NCBI GenBank assembly: GCA_964458415.1
Contig: CAYWIT010000005.1
Location: forward strand, 1 to 64,000
From: CAYWIT01 sp964458415
Lineage (GTDB): Bacteria > Pseudomonadota > Alphaproteobacteria > Micavibrionales > UBA2020
Direction of reading: 5' to 3'
Length of the DNA stretch: 64,000 bases
A program made the translations under genes and the position numbers. Every line of letters starts with the position of its first letter. Position 1 is the first letter of the stretch. Below the pieces are notes generated by a model that did not search any database, was not told the DNA's origin, and saw nothing but the letters and a program-made list of their open reading frames with translations. Below, piece by piece: positions 55,691 through 64,000 of this stretch.

Positions 55691-56713
55691 ATGAAATCAC
55701 AATATTCAGAAAATTCATCCGTGCTGCAGGCGGGGCAGGGGGTTGTTATCGGCCTTTCCGCCGTGATTGTCGCGATTGAGGATTTTGAACCCAAGGTTTT
55801 TATCGTGCGTGGAGCCGCGCATGCGCTGGCAACAGGGGCCGCCTCACTCAACGAGGATGGCGATGCCTTGCCCTTCGGACCGTTCGATCCCGAAAAACAT
55901 TATACGCTGGAGCTGGGGCTGCGGTCTTGGGTCGAGGAACAAACGCCGCTTTCCCCCGGCTATGTCGAGCAGTTATATACCTTCGGCAACCGCGGACGCT
56001 ATGCGGGGCAGAAGAACGAGGCGGAACGCGTCATTTCCATTGGTTACCTTGCCCTGACATGGCAGGAAAAAATGAAAACCTCGCCAACGCAATTCTGGGC
56101 GGACTGGTACCGGTATTTCCCGTGGGAAGACTGGCGCAAGGGAAAGCCGGAGATTATTGGCGAGGTGGTCGAGCGCGGGTTGCTGCGCTGGATTGCGGCG
56201 GCGGAAAGCAAGGAAGAGAAAAAACAGCGGCAATTGCGCGCCGGAGTTTGCTTCGGACTTGATGGCACGGCCTGGGACGAGGAGAAGGTGCTGGAGCGTT
56301 ACGAGTTGTTGTATGAGGCGCGGCTGGTTTATGAATCCATCCGCGACAAGAATATCAAGGTCGATTATGTGCTGGTGCCGGGGCGCTCCATGCTCTATGA
56401 CCATCGCCGCATTCTGGCGACGGCGATGGGACGGTTGCGCGGCAAGCTGAAATACCGCCCTGTCGTCTTCGAGCTGTTGCCGCCGGAATTTACACTGTTG
56501 CAGTTGCAAAAAACGGTCGAGGCGGTGATTGGACGTCCGCTGCATAAACAAAACTTCCGTCGTCTGGTCGAAGGTTCCGGCATGGTCGAGGCCTTGCCGG
56601 GCAAAAAATGCGTAGCAGCAGGCGGGCGTCCGGCGGTGCTGTTCCGTTTCCGGCGGGATGTCGTGCTGGAACGCCCTGCCCCCGGTGTGCGTTTGTCGCC
56701 GGCGGCTTCCTGA
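55691..56713 (+). CDS. NrtR-like transcriptional regulator with a degenerate Nudix domain
   Basis: The 340-residue product has an N-terminal Nudix-like domain (VVIGLSAVIVAIEDFEPKVF, YTLELGLRSWVEEQTPLSPG, YTFGNRGRY, ISIGYLALT). It lacks the catalytic GX5EX7REUXEEXGU box. A C-terminal winged-helix region (VFELLPPEFTLLQLQKTVEAVIGRPLHKQNFRRLVEG in part) follows. This is the NrtR plan: a repressor of NAD or related cofactor genes that binds ADP-ribose-type ligands. Target genes are not evident nearby. A long insert of about 100 residues lies between the two parts. The start is weakly supported by a ribosome binding site. Confidence 0.78.
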   Translation: MKSQYSENSSVLQAGQGVVIGLSAVIVAIEDFEPKVFIVRGAAHALATGAASLNEDGDALPFGPFDPEKHYTLELGLRSWVEEQTPLSPGYVEQLYTFGNRGRYAGQKNEAERVISIGYLALTWQEKMKTSPTQFWADWYRYFPWEDWRKGKPEIIGEVVERGLLRWIAAAESKEEKKQRQLRAGVCFGLDGTAWDEEKVLERYELLYEARLVYESIRDKNIKVDYVLVPGRSMLYDHRRILATAMGRLRGKLKYRPVVFELLPPEFTLLQLQKTVEAVIGRPLHKQNFRRLVEGSGMVEALPGKKCVAAGGRPAVLFRFRRDVVLERPAPGVRLSPAAS

Positions 56714-56722
56714 TTTTTCTTG

Positions 56723-57292
56723 TTAATTCACCGCCCGTACTTCTGTCACTTCGGGAATGAAGTGCTTGAGCAGGTTTTCAACGCCGGCCTTGAGTGTCAT
56801 GGTCGAGCTGGGGCAGCCCGCACAGGCGCCACGCATTTGCAGATAGACCACGCCATTGTCAAAAGAATGGAACACAATGTCGCCGCCATCCTGTGCCACA
56901 GCGGGGCGGACCCGCGTTTCAAGAATTTCACGAATCTGCTGAATGACTTCGCTTTCCTCGGCAAGCAGGCCATCCGGGCCGCCGATGCCTTCGCTGGCGG
57001 CGTATTCATCTGCCATGACGGGTTGGCCAGTGGTGAAATGCTCCATGATAATGCCGAGAACCTGCGGGCGTATCGCAGGCCAGCCGAGTGCATCCGTTTT
57101 TGTTATGGTGATAAAATCGCTGCCAAGAAAGACGCCAGTCACGCCGGCGACTTCGAAAATGCGGCGGGCGAGCGGAGATATGGAGGCTTCTTCCACGCAG
57201 GAAAATGCGGCGGTACCCTGTCCCAGAACTTCACATCCTGGCAGGAATTTGAGGCTGGAGGGATTTGGCGTCTGTTCGGTTTCGATGAACAT
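56723..57292 (-). CDS. nfuA: NfuA-type iron-sulfur cluster carrier
   Basis: The 189-residue protein has the Nfu_N domain (MFIETEQTPNPSSLKFLPG, typical of mitochondria and alphaproteobacteria) and a C-terminal NifU domain with the cluster-binding MRGACAGCPSSTMTLK (Cys157 and Cys160). It delivers [4Fe-4S] clusters to target enzymes such as aconitase. The ATG at 57292 was chosen from the family N-terminus, with AAAGGA upstream; the longer frame runs into fpr. It begins one base after the fpr stop. Confidence 0.94.
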   Translation of the reverse strand: MFIETEQTPNPSSLKFLPGCEVLGQGTAAFSCVEEASISPLARRIFEVAGVTGVFLGSDFITITKTDALGWPAIRPQVLGIIMEHFTTGQPVMADEYAASEGIGGPDGLLAEESEVIQQIREILETRVRPAVAQDGGDIVFHSFDNGVVYLQMRGACAGCPSSTMTLKAGVENLLKHFIPEVTEVRAVN

Positions 57293-57293
57293 G

Positions 57294-58301
57294 TCAGGAG
57301 ATTCCTTTCGTTGTTGAATAGATAAAATGGAGGGCTTGGTCCGGAAAGACAAGGGGGTGAATGGCATGGGCCGCCTGTGCAGCTTCGGCAAAGCCGGTCA
57401 GGATCAGCTTCAGTTTGCGCGGGTATGTCGCGATATCCCCCACCGCAAAAAGGCCCGGAATATTGGTGCTGCAGGTGGCGGGGTCAACCGGGATATGGTG
57501 GTTTTCGATTGCGATGCCCCACGCCGCGATCGGGCCCAGTTGCGGCACGATGCCGAAGAAGGGCAGTAAAACATCCGCGTCCAGCCGGCGTATTTTTCCA
57601 TCCAGATCCATTGTTTCCACTGCCTGCAGAATACCGTGGGTTCCGATCAGGGCATGGAGCTGGTGGGGAATAACCATCTCGACGTTACCGCTGGCGGCAA
57701 GCGCCTGCAGTTTTGCGACAGAGTCCGGCGCGGCGCGGAATTTATCGCGCCTGTGCACAAAATAGATTTTTTTTGCCAGCGGGGAGAGGGAGAGACTCCA
57801 GTCTACAGCGCTGTCGCCGCCGCCCGCGATCACGATGGTTTTTCCGGCGAAGTCTTCACGCTTGCGCACCGTGTAGAAGACAGATTTTCCTTCGAATGCC
57901 GCCAGATTGTCCAGCGGCGGGCGGTTGGGGCCAAAGGCGCCGGCGCCTGCTGCAAGGATGACGGCCTTGCAGTCGATAATCGTATTTTGCGAGGTTGTGA
58001 CGCGAAACCCGTTCTCTGTTTTTTCGATTTGCGTGACCTGCTGGTTGAGATGGTAGACGGGGGCGAAGGGACGGGCCTGATCTTCCAGTCGTGCAATCAG
58101 TTCTTCCGCCGAAATATGCGGGAAGCCGGGGATGTCGTAGATCGGTTTTTCAGGATAAAGCGCCGTGCATTGCCCGCCGATATGGGCAAGACTGTCCACG
58201 ACGTGGCATTTCATTTTCAGCATGCCGCATTCAAAAATGGCAAAAAGGCCGACAGGGCCGGCCCCGATAATCACGACATCGCTTTTTTGTGTATTTTCCA
58301 C
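57294..58301 (-). CDS. fpr: Thioredoxin reductase-like ferredoxin/flavodoxin-NADP reductase
   Basis: The 335-residue flavoprotein passes electrons between NADPH and ferredoxin. It has the FAD motif VVIIGAGPVGLFAIFECG, the middle GGQCTALYPEKPIYDIPGFP, the NADPH motif VIAGGGDSAVDWSLSL and the second FAD motif GLFAVGDIATYP. The redox CxxC of thioredoxin reductases is absent, which marks the TrxR-like FNR group (YumC). The GTG at 58301 has AAGG six bases upstream; the longer frame would overlap tsaE. fpr and nfuA form one unit, divergent from tsaE with 25 bases between starts. Confidence 0.9.
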   Translation of the reverse strand: MENTQKSDVVIIGAGPVGLFAIFECGMLKMKCHVVDSLAHIGGQCTALYPEKPIYDIPGFPHISAEELIARLEDQARPFAPVYHLNQQVTQIEKTENGFRVTTSQNTIIDCKAVILAAGAGAFGPNRPPLDNLAAFEGKSVFYTVRKREDFAGKTIVIAGGGDSAVDWSLSLSPLAKKIYFVHRRDKFRAAPDSVAKLQALAASGNVEMVIPHQLHALIGTHGILQAVETMDLDGKIRRLDADVLLPFFGIVPQLGPIAAWGIAIENHHIPVDPATCSTNIPGLFAVGDIATYPRKLKLILTGFAEAAQAAHAIHPLVFPDQALHFIYSTTKGIS

Positions 58302-58326
58302 GCTAAACCTTTTAAAATCCGGACCT

Positions 58327-58791
58327 ATGTCTATCACAGAACCTATCCATGTGCAAAACGAGGACGAAACACGCGCTCTGGCGGGCCGGCTTGCCGGTTT
58401 GGTCCGGACCGGAGATGCGATTACGCTGACGGGGGATCTTGGCACTGGAAAAACAGCGTTTTCAAGGGCTTTTATCAATGCGCGGACCGCGCAGGAAGAA
58501 GATGTCCCCAGCCCGACGTTCACGCTGGTGCAGGTTTATGACACGCAGCCGGAAATCTGGCATTTTGATCTCTACCGGATTGAGGTACAGGGCGACATTC
58601 TGGAATTGGGATGGGAGGAAGCCCGGCGCCATGCCGTGATTCTTGTCGAATGGCCCGAGAGATTGGGTAGTCTTTTGCCGCGGGATCGGCTAGAAATAAA
58701 GATATCCTTTGATCCGGATTCTGAAAATGCAAGATATATCCACATTATCCCCTATGGATATTGGATAGAACGCCTGAAAGGAGAACTTTAG
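58327..58791 (+). CDS. tsaE: tRNA threonylcarbamoyladenosine synthesis ATPase
   Basis: TsaE works with TsaB and TsaD to make t6A in ANN-decoding tRNAs. The 154-residue product has Walker A LTGDLGTGKTAFSRAF (about residues 34-49), SPTFTLVQVY, HFDLYRIE and ILVEWPERL, all at usual places. It starts the tsaE-murU-addB-addA series. In related genomes the amgK kinase gene often lies, separately or fused, between tsaE and murU; here there is only a 3-base gap. Confidence 0.95.
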   Translation: MSITEPIHVQNEDETRALAGRLAGLVRTGDAITLTGDLGTGKTAFSRAFINARTAQEEDVPSPTFTLVQVYDTQPEIWHFDLYRIEVQGDILELGWEEARRHAVILVEWPERLGSLLPRDRLEIKISFDPDSENARYIHIIPYGYWIERLKGEL

Positions 58792-58794
58792 ACA

Positions 58795-59544
58795 ATGGCT
58801 TCATCCCCGAAAAAGGCGTTTGTCCTCGCCGCTGGAAAAGGCGAGCGTATGCGTCCGCTGACAGAAAATTGTCCCAAGCCGCTGTTGTCGGTTGGCGGCA
58901 CGACCATGCTGGACCGCGCGCTGGATGCGCTGGCTGAGGCGGGGGTCGAGGAGGTTGTCGTCAATACCTATTATCTGGGCCACATGATTGAAGAACATCT
59001 GAAGGATCGCAAGGTGCCGCGGATTACGATCTCGCGCGAGACGGATTTGCTGGATACCGGCGGCGGCGTAAAAAACATTCTTGATTTCTTCGGGGATGAA
59101 CCGTTCTATGTCCTGAATGCCGATATCGTCTGGACCGAAGGGCCCGCTAAGGGGGCCTTGCAGCGGCTGGCGGATAAATGGGATCCCGAGAAAATGGATT
59201 TGCTGCTGCTGCTCCATCCGCTGGAGAGTCTCCCCGATTACAAGGGCAAAGGCGATTATTACATGCCGGAAGGGGCCGACCAGCCTATCTTCGGAAAAAA
59301 CAGCGACCATGCCGCCAATTATATTTTTGCCGGGCCGCGGATTGTGCATCCGCGGCTGTTCGAAGGGGCGCCGGAAGGGGCTTTTTCATTCCTTCAGCTG
59401 TTTCACAAGGCTGAAGCGGCGGGGCGGCTCTATGCTCTGCGGCATGATGGCGAATGGCACCATGTCGGTACGCCCGAAGCGCTGGAGAAAACGAATGCTG
59501 TTCTGAACGCGCCGCCGGAAAAAAAGAAAAAACTGGCGCCGTAA
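58795..59544 (+). CDS. murU: Nucleotidyltransferase, MurNAc-1-phosphate uridylyltransferase type
   Basis: The 249-residue product has the sugar-nucleotide transferase signature AFVLAAGKGERMRPLTENCPKPLL, TGGGVKNIL, VLNADIVW and HHVGTPEAL. MurU makes UDP-MurNAc from MurNAc-1-phosphate in the cell-wall recycling route that bypasses de novo synthesis. The assignment rests on the tsaE-murU-addB context and the short length. Its partner kinase AmgK is not encoded next to it. A Lys-rich C-terminus (PPEKKKKLAP) is odd but short. Confidence 0.87.
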   Translation: MASSPKKAFVLAAGKGERMRPLTENCPKPLLSVGGTTMLDRALDALAEAGVEEVVVNTYYLGHMIEEHLKDRKVPRITISRETDLLDTGGGVKNILDFFGDEPFYVLNADIVWTEGPAKGALQRLADKWDPEKMDLLLLLHPLESLPDYKGKGDYYMPEGADQPIFGKNSDHAANYIFAGPRIVHPRLFEGAPEGAFSFLQLFHKAEAAGRLYALRHDGEWHHVGTPEALEKTNAVLNAPPEKKKKLAP

Positions 59545-59570
59545 CTTCTCTTTCGCGGAGTTGCTGTTTT

Positions 59571-62567
59571 ATGCTCGATGCGCCTGCTGTTTTCAACATC
59601 CCTGCCGGATATTCCTTTGCCGAAGCTCTGGCGCAGGGCCTGCTGGAGCGGGCGGCGGAGAATCCCCTCGGGCTGGCGGACTATACGATTTTATTGCCGA
59701 GCCGTCGGGCTTGCCGCACGTTGCGTGAGGCCTTTTTGCGGCTTTCCGGTGGCGCGGCCCTGCTTTTACCGGAGATGTATCCGGTGGGCGAGGTGGATGC
59801 GGAGGAAGTCGCCCTGCGACTGGCTGGGCAGGACGGCGGTGCGGAAAGTCTTGATTTTCCTGCCGCCGTGCCAAAGCTCGAACGGCAAATTCTTCTGGCC
59901 AAGCTGATCCGCAAGGCGGAAATGGCGCAGTCTTTTGATCAGGCGATGGCGCTGGCGCAGGAGCTCGGGCGTTTTCTGGACGAGGTGGAAACGGAAGGCC
60001 TCTCGTTTGATACGCTGGCCGGTCTGGTGCCGGAGGAATTCGCCACGCATTGGCAAAAAACCCTCGATTTCCTCAAGATTTTAACTGAGCATTGGCCGGG
60101 CATTCTTGCCACGCAGGGACAGATTGACCAGTCCCGGCGGCGGAATCTTCTTTTGCAGGCGCAGGTGCGGATGTGGGAAAAGCATCCGCCGCAAAATCCG
60201 GTTATCGCCGCGGGTTCGACCGGAACCGTTCCGGCAGCTGCCGAATTGCTGGCTTTGGTGGCGCGTCTGCCGCAGGGCATGCTGGTCCTGCCAGGGCTCG
60301 ACCAAGGGCTTGATGCAGCGAGCTGGGAAAAAATCGGCGAGGATCATCCGCAGTATAATATCAAACAACTGCTGGTCCGCATGGATGTGGCGCGGGCCGA
60401 TGTCCGTCTCTGGCCGGTCAAGAAAGTTTTTCCGGTGAATGCCGGGCGGGTGCGCCTGCTGTCAGAGGCTTTGCGACCGGCGGCGACAACCGATCTTTGG
60501 CGGCAATTGACGGCTACGGATATTCCGGCGCAGGCATTGGAGGGTTTTACCCGCATTGATTGCGACACGCCGCAGGAGGAGGCCGATCTCATTGCCCTGC
60601 TCATGCGCGAAACGCTTGAAACGCCGGGCAAAACAGCTGCGCTGATCACGCCTGACCGCAGGCTGGCGCGGCGCGTGGCTCTTTCCCTGCGCCGCTGGGG
60701 AATCCTGATTGATGATTCCGGCGGACAACCGCTGACCGAACTGATGATCGGAACCTGGTTGATGCTGACGGCGGAAGCCGCAGCGGAGTCTTTTGCCCCC
60801 GTGACATTGCTCTCGTTCCTCAAGCATCCGCTGATGGCGGCCGCCATGCCGCCCGAGGAGCTGAGGGGCATGACCTGGTTGCTGGATCAGGTTGTCCTGC
60901 GCGGGCCACGGCCCGCTCCCGGTTTCGCCGGATTGTATACTGCGCTGGAAATGCTGGAAGAGCGTCAGTCCGGCAGCAAGGCGCGTCTGAAAGACTGGCT
61001 TGAACGTATCGAGCCGCCGTTGCGGGAATTTTCCGCTCTGATGGCGCAGAAAAAAGATGTTTCCTTTCTCTCCCTGCTGACTCTGCATGTGCGGGTGGCC
61101 GAGACCATGGCGACGACGACGCGTGACAGCGGCGAAGTCCGGCTCTGGCAGGCAGAGGCTGGCGAATCCGCCAGCCTGCTTTTTGGCGATCTGTTCCGCG
61201 TGGCGCCGTCCGTGCCGGATCTGGCGCCGGTTCATTATGTGGCGTTGCTGCGGCTTTTGCTGAAGGCGGTTACGGTGCGGCCGCGTTATGGTGCACATCC
61301 GCGTCTGGCCATTCTGGGGCAAATCGAGGCGCGTCTTTTTTCCGGCGATCGCGTGATATTGGGCGGTCTGAACGAGGGCACCTGGCCTGCCTTGCCGGCA
61401 CCGGACCCGTGGATGTCGCGACCGATGCGCAGCAAGTTTGGCCTGCCGGCACCGGAACGCAGCCTGAGTCTGGCAGCCCATGATTTTGTGCAGGCAGCTT
61501 CCGCCTCCGAAGTTTTTCTGACGCGGGCGCGGAAGGTCGAAGGGACGCCAACGGTGCCGGCACGCTGGCTGCTGCGTCTGGAAACGGTGATGGCGGCGGC
61601 GGGGCTGGACTGGCCGGGGGCTGCTGCTGCCCGCTATCGCAAGTGGGTGAAGGATATGGATACGCCGTCGGCGGTGCAGCCGGTGGCTCGTCCGGCCCCC
61701 TGCCCCCCGGTTCCGGCGCGGCCGCGCAAGCTGTCCGTTACAAAGATCGAAAGCTGGATGCGCGACCCTTATCAGATTTATGCGCAGTATATTTTAAAAT
61801 TAAAGGCGCTTGATCCGCTTGATGCCGATCCGGGCGGAGCGGAACGCGGCACGTTTATTCACGCCGCGCTGGAAACATTTATCAAAGAATTTCCGGATGA
61901 ATTGCCGGACGACAGCGTGGAACGGTTGTTGGTTTTTGGTCGGCAGGCCCTGCTCGACATGCGCATTCCGCCGGAGGTGGAAGCCTTTTGGTGGCCGCGG
62001 TTCGAACGGATCGCCGAGGCTTTTCTGGTGCAGGAGCGGGGCTGGCGCGGCGTGGCGCAGCCGTTTCGCACGGAAATTTCCGGCCGGCTGGAAATCCCCG
62101 CGGCGGGAGGGGCATTCGCCCTGACCGGAAAGGCGGACCGGATTGACAGGCTGCGGGCGGGCGGCTATGCGGTGATCGACTATAAAACCGGCGCCATTCC
62201 TGGCAACAGCGATGTGCGCGAGGGGCTTTCGCCGCAGTTGCCGCTGGAAGCCCTGATGATTGAACGCGGCGCTTTTCCGGATATTCCGGCAGGGCCGGCA
62301 GATACGCTGGTTTACTGGCATATGACCGGCAGCGGGCGGGTGCCGGTCGAGCGGCGCGAGGTTTTGCCGCGGGGAACGACGGTGCAAAATATGGTGGCGG
62401 AGGCGGAAGCAGGTATTCGCGCCCTTGTTGACAAGTTCGATGATCCGGCAACGCCTTATCTCAGCCAGCCGCGGACGGATGCCAAACCGCGCTTCTCTGA
62501 CTATGAACATCTGGCTCGTGTTCGTGAATGGGGCATTTCCGGCGATACCGGAGAGGGTGCGGAATGA
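59571..62567 (+). CDS. addB: Double-strand break repair protein AddB (copy 2)
   Basis: The 998-residue product has the classical alphaproteobacterial AddB start VFNIPAGYSFAEALAQGL, ADYTILLPSRRACRTLREAF, the core PQEEADLIALLMRETLETPGKTA, and a nuclease domain with RKLSVTKIESWMRDPYQIYA, GTFIHAALETF, GKADRIDR, VIDYKTG and LSPQLPLEAL. Metal residues are intact. It shares the whole plan with copy 1 at 3864 but differs at most positions, so the duplication is old or one copy was acquired. It follows murU by 26 bases and overlaps addA by 4. This is the usual genomic place for addAB. Confidence 0.94.
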   Translation: MLDAPAVFNIPAGYSFAEALAQGLLERAAENPLGLADYTILLPSRRACRTLREAFLRLSGGAALLLPEMYPVGEVDAEEVALRLAGQDGGAESLDFPAAVPKLERQILLAKLIRKAEMAQSFDQAMALAQELGRFLDEVETEGLSFDTLAGLVPEEFATHWQKTLDFLKILTEHWPGILATQGQIDQSRRRNLLLQAQVRMWEKHPPQNPVIAAGSTGTVPAAAELLALVARLPQGMLVLPGLDQGLDAASWEKIGEDHPQYNIKQLLVRMDVARADVRLWPVKKVFPVNAGRVRLLSEALRPAATTDLWRQLTATDIPAQALEGFTRIDCDTPQEEADLIALLMRETLETPGKTAALITPDRRLARRVALSLRRWGILIDDSGGQPLTELMIGTWLMLTAEAAAESFAPVTLLSFLKHPLMAAAMPPEELRGMTWLLDQVVLRGPRPAPGFAGLYTALEMLEERQSGSKARLKDWLERIEPPLREFSALMAQKKDVSFLSLLTLHVRVAETMATTTRDSGEVRLWQAEAGESASLLFGDLFRVAPSVPDLAPVHYVALLRLLLKAVTVRPRYGAHPRLAILGQIEARLFSGDRVILGGLNEGTWPALPAPDPWMSRPMRSKFGLPAPERSLSLAAHDFVQAASASEVFLTRARKVEGTPTVPARWLLRLETVMAAAGLDWPGAAAARYRKWVKDMDTPSAVQPVARPAPCPPVPARPRKLSVTKIESWMRDPYQIYAQYILKLKALDPLDADPGGAERGTFIHAALETFIKEFPDELPDDSVERLLVFGRQALLDMRIPPEVEAFWWPRFERIAEAFLVQERGWRGVAQPFRTEISGRLEIPAAGGAFALTGKADRIDRLRAGGYAVIDYKTGAIPGNSDVREGLSPQLPLEALMIERGAFPDIPAGPADTLVYWHMTGSGRVPVERREVLPRGTTVQNMVAEAEAGIRALVDKFDDPATPYLSQPRTDAKPRFSDYEHLARVREWGISGDTGEGAE

Positions 62568-64000
62568 CTGAAGCCAAAAAAAAACAGACGAGGGTGGAAG
62601 ATGACACACCGGGGCTGCGGCAGGCGCAGGCCTCCGATCCATTGAAAAGCATTTGGGTCGGCGCTTCCGCGGGAACGGGGAAAACCAAGGTTCTGATTGA
62701 CAGGCTGTTGCGGCTGATGCTGCCCCGTCCCGGCCAGTCGCCGGAAAGCGCGACGCCGCCGGAAAAGGTTCTTTGCCTGACGTTTACCAAGACGGCGGCG
62801 GCGGAAATGTCGAACCGCATTTATGAACGGCTGGGCGGCTGGGCGGTGCGGGAGGAGACGACCCTGATTGCAGATCTTCAGGCGCTGATGGGGGTATCTC
62901 CGGCGCCCGAAATCGTCGCCGAGGCGCGGCGTCTCTTTGCCCGTGTGCTGGATACGCCGGGCGGCCTACGGATCATGACGATCCATTCGTTCTGTCAGTC
63001 GGTGCTGAAACGTTTTCCGGTCGAGGCGGGCCTGCCGCCGCACTTCACGCTGATGGATGAAGCCGAGGCGGTGGACTATCTGACCCGTTGCCTACATGAC
63101 ATTATTGCGGATGCCAAGGCGGTGCCGGAAAGCGCGCTGGCCTTGTCTTTCAGCCATCTGGCGCTGCATCTTGATTCCGCGTCGATGTCCGACATTATGC
63201 GCCAGATCATGGCGAAGCGCGCCCTGCTGGGCGAGATTTTTGCCGCGCATCATGATGCCGAGGGCAGCGCTCTCCGGACAATCGCCGCGATCAGGGAAGA
63301 GCTGGGGGTTGCAGCGGGAGAAACGGAGGCCAGCGTTCTGGCCGGTTTTTCGAACATTCCAGCAGGAATCGAGAGTGATTTGCGGCGGGCCTGCGCCGCT
63401 TTGGCTACGGGTTCCGTCAATGACCGGAAAACGGCGGAGAATCTTGTGCCGTGGCTGGAAAAACCGGCCGCGCGGGCTGTGTTTTTCGCCGATTACCGCA
63501 TGGCGTTTTTTACCCAGAAAAACGAATTGCGGAAGAGCTTGGCGACCAAGGCAGCCATTGCCGCCTGTCCGGATATTGAAGAAATTCTCGGGCGCGAGGC
63601 GGCGCGGGTAGAAGAGGCGTACCAGCGGCTTTGTTCCGTACGACTGGCCGTGTTGAACGGCTCCCTGCTGACCGTGGCGGCGGAAATGGTCGGGCATTAT
63701 GCGCGCTACAAGCGCATGACGGACAGTCTGGATTTTGATGATCTCATCATCCGGACCTGCGATCTGCTGGACGCCGAGGATCATGTGCCGTGGGTCCTGT
63801 TCAAGCTCGATGGCGGGATCGACCATATTCTGGTGGACGAGGCGCAGGATACCAGTCCGGCGCAGTGGCGCGTCGTGCGTGCCCTGAGCACGGAGTTTTT
63901 TTCCGGTCTGGGCACGCGTGACGGCATCACGCGGACATTGTTTGTCGTCGGCGATGAAAAACAGTCGATTTTCAGCTTTCAGGGGGCGGATCCTTACGCT
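62564..64000 (+). CDS. addA: Double-strand break repair helicase AddA (copy 2), 3' partial
   Basis: The frame starts at ATG 62564 (overlapping the addB stop) and stays open to the window edge, 479 codons of roughly 1150-1200 expected. It has Walker A GASAGTGKTKVL, motif Ia CLTFTKTAAAEMSNRI, TIHSFCQSVLKRFP, SLDFDDLI, Walker B VDEAQDTSPAQW and motif III GDEKQSIFSFQGADP. The nuclease domain lies outside. It is clearly different from AddA copy 1 (6986), for example GWAVREETTLIADL in place of VWATCPDEKLEKKLL. No stop or frameshift was seen. Confidence 0.95.
   Translation, partial: MTEAKKKQTRVEDDTPGLRQAQASDPLKSIWVGASAGTGKTKVLIDRLLRLMLPRPGQSPESATPPEKVLCLTFTKTAAAEMSNRIYERLGGWAVREETTLIADLQALMGVSPAPEIVAEARRLFARVLDTPGGLRIMTIHSFCQSVLKRFPVEAGLPPHFTLMDEAEAVDYLTRCLHDIIADAKAVPESALALSFSHLALHLDSASMSDIMRQIMAKRALLGEIFAAHHDAEGSALRTIAAIREELGVAAGETEASVLAGFSNIPAGIESDLRRACAALATGSVNDRKTAENLVPWLEKPAARAVFFADYRMAFFTQKNELRKSLATKAAIAACPDIEEILGREAARVEEAYQRLCSVRLAVLNGSLLTVAAEMVGHYARYKRMTDSLDFDDLIIRTCDLLDAEDHVPWVLFKLDGGIDHILVDEAQDTSPAQWRVVRALSTEFFSGLGTRDGITRTLFVVGDEKQSIFSFQGADPYA

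Noticed and set aside
59454..59570. An N-terminal extension of AddB copy 2 reaching back into murU
   Set aside because: The extension is the murU sequence in another frame, and the AddB family start fits the ATG at 59571.

Overview
The window is a 64 kb piece of chromosome from an alphaproteobacterium with moderate GC (about 55% by eye). The evidence is the split three-gene proton-translocating transhydrogenase, an uninterrupted ccmABCDEFGHI cluster, AddAB in place of RecBCD, the DUF1150 gene after hsp20, DUF1192, the alphaproteobacterial-type Fe-S scaffold, and the tsaE-murU-addB-addA order. I cannot fix the genus; a Rhodospirillales or Micavibrio-like lineage is only a guess. No tRNA, rRNA, insertion sequence, prophage or CRISPR was seen.

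Layout. 0-3.6 kb: the end of an unknown gene, then sdhCDAB on the minus strand. 3.9-10.6 kb: a first addB-addA pair with a coupled beta-hydroxyacid dehydrogenase. 11.5-16.7 kb: quinone oxidoreductase, DUF1192, and an acnA operon that also carries a DotI/IcmL-like exported protein and a small Cys-rich exported protein. 16.7-23 kb: a candidate structured RNA with terminator, then cytochrome c maturation genes. 23-32 kb: a possible HExxH lipoprotein, a PAS-GGDEF protein, two M3 oligopeptidase paralogues (the first without its zinc ligands), an ABC1 kinase, and two tandem zincin-like genes of unknown family. 32-38 kb: pntAA-pntAB-pntB, a hypothetical gene and two tandem alpha/beta hydrolases. 38-43.6 kb: hutI and hutF divergent, a third zincin-like paralogue, aroA. 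43.7-50.4 kb: GGDEF-EAL protein, dihydroorotase, a small unknown, then cysS, a CHCC zinc finger, an Fe-S scaffold and an unknown gene, closely packed. 50.5-54.3 kb: an AT-rich unknown gene, hsp20 with a ROSE-like leader, DUF1150, rhomboid protease, class III aminotransferase. 54.4-64 kb: two repeat-bearing exported proteins, a NrtR-like regulator, nfuA and fpr, then tsaE-murU and a second addB-addA pair, cut by the window edge.

Function. Most of it is core metabolism: TCA and respiration (sdh, acnA, ccm, pnt), Fe-S supply (nfuA, scaffold, fpr), histidine degradation, aromatic amino-acid and pyrimidine synthesis, and recombination. The most unusual content is a family of three intracellular zincin-like proteins (HE[LF][AG]H ... 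ECxADAYA ... QR[FY]G), the two AddAB loci, the M3 pseudo-peptidase next to an intact paralogue, an orphan DotI/IcmL protein, and CDS 3' ends that have been tandemly copied together with their last codons (sdhA, aroA). Non-ATG starts supported by ribosome binding sites occur several times (acnA and fpr GTG; the scaffold and the 35.3 kb gene TTG).
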